From NCBI GenBank assembly GCA_016783225.1, contig JADHWZ010000108.1, positions 1-7,707 on the forward strand: a stretch of DNA of 7,707 nt, read 5' to 3'. Under the pieces are notes generated by a model. That model did no database searches. It saw only the letters and a program-made list of their open reading frames with translations, and was not told the origin of the DNA. This DNA is from Dehalococcoidia bacterium. Lineage in GTDB: Bacteria; Chloroflexota; Dehalococcoidia; GIF9; UBA5620. How positions within the stretch are numbered: the first letter of the stretch is position 1; every line of letters starts with the position of its first letter. The position numbers and the translations under genes were made by a program. Of this stretch, positions 7,307-7,707 are shown piece after piece.

Positions 7307-7355
7307 GAAACGACTTTCAGACGAGAAAGCCGGAACTGTCTCTTGCTATCATCTC

Positions 7356-7376
7356 GCACGGTTTTGACCGCCGTGC
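7356..7376 (-). terminator. Stem-loop directly after the SDR stop codon
   Basis: GCACGG (7376-7371 on the minus strand) pairs with CCGTGC (7361-7356) over a 9-base loop, immediately after the TAG of the dehydrogenase gene. A 6-bp G+C-rich stem at this position suggests a transcript end or an mRNA-stabilising structure. No T-run follows, so intrinsic termination is doubtful. Confidence 0.35.
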
Positions 7377-7707
7377 CTAAGTCAGCAGTGCTCCCCCGTC
7401 CGCCACAAGAGTTTCCCCTGTTACGAAGCTGGACGCATCGGACGCCAGATAAACCATGGCACCCACTGTCTCTTCAGGCTCAGCTATGCGGCCCATTGGT
7501 ACTCTCTGGAGCACCTGTTCCTCATACCCCGGAACCACCGAAAAAATGGAGTCGCCAAGGCGCGTGTGTACATGCCCCGGGGCTATCGCATTTACCCTGA
7601 TGTTGTACTGAGCCCATTCCTGGGCCATTATCTTCGTCGCCATTATCACGCCGGCCGTACTGACCGCATAGGTACCGTTATGTATCTCGTGCCTATACCC
7701 GGCCCCC
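7377..7707 (-). CDS. Short-chain dehydrogenase/reductase, C-terminal part, catalytic Lys replaced
   Basis: This is the C-terminal 109 residues of a classical SDR oxidoreductase, a Rossmann-fold NAD(P)H-dependent enzyme of about 250 residues. The N-terminal cofactor-binding half lies beyond the right edge, so the first visible base is mid-gene; a GTG at 7649-7647 is internal and not a start. Visible family features are Tyr (7670-7668) in GTYAVSTAG, then NIRVNAIAPGHVHTRL, PMGRIAEPEETVGAMVYLASD, and the ending SFVTGETLVADGGALLT. In classical SDRs the Tyr is followed four residues later by the catalytic Lys (YxxxK); here that residue is Thr, codon ACG (7658-7656), one base from AAG. The catalytic Ser would fall just outside the window. 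It lies 93 bases upstream of the activase on the same strand and could act on a hydroxyacyl- or ketoacyl-CoA, but nothing visible fixes the substrate. Confidence 0.88.
   Translation of the reverse strand, partial: GAGYRHEIHNGTYAVSTAGVIMATKIMAQEWAQYNIRVNAIAPGHVHTRLGDSIFSVVPGYEEQVLQRVPMGRIAEPEETVGAMVYLASDASSFVTGETLVADGGALLT

Overview
The window carries five protein-gene segments, two of them cut by its edges, in two convergent blocks. No taxon can be fixed from the sequence. A 1373-residue acyl-CoA dehydratase activase (an oxygen-sensitive Fe-S protein family) points to a strictly anaerobic bacterium, and the style of the PlsX, ABC and SDR proteins would fit an anaerobic Chloroflexota-like or Desulfobacterota/Firmicutes-like metagenomic lineage. 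That placement is a guess.

Left block. Bases 1 to about 139 look like the end of an insertion sequence. Its transposase reads leftward off the window edge, and the first 31 residues form a CxxC...CxxC zinc ribbon like that of IS1595-type transposases. The element abuts the plus-strand gene of a DrrA-type ABC transporter ATPase. That gene has lost its N-terminus, including Walker A, but keeps the Q-loop, signature, Walker B and H-loop. An apparently intact ABC-2 permease gene follows 9 bases later, so the pair was an exporter operon that the insertion probably inactivated.

Right block, all on the minus strand and so read from right to left: the C-terminal 109 residues of a short-chain dehydrogenase/reductase whose catalytic YxxxK motif reads YxxxT; the giant activase (3162-7283); a 351-base spacer with two weak short reading frames; and plsX (1812-2810), the phosphate acyltransferase of phospholipid synthesis. 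PlsX converges on the ABC permease across 76 bases.

The activase is the centre of interest. It joins two BadF/HgdC-type ATPase domains in one chain, each with the two cysteines that hold the bridging [4Fe-4S] cluster in HgdC homodimers, followed by a Cys motif, a DUF2229-like region and HgdB-like segments. Its two nucleotide sites appear degenerate in complementary ways. No separate dehydratase subunit genes lie in the window. No CRISPR array, tRNA, rRNA or wholly new system was found.
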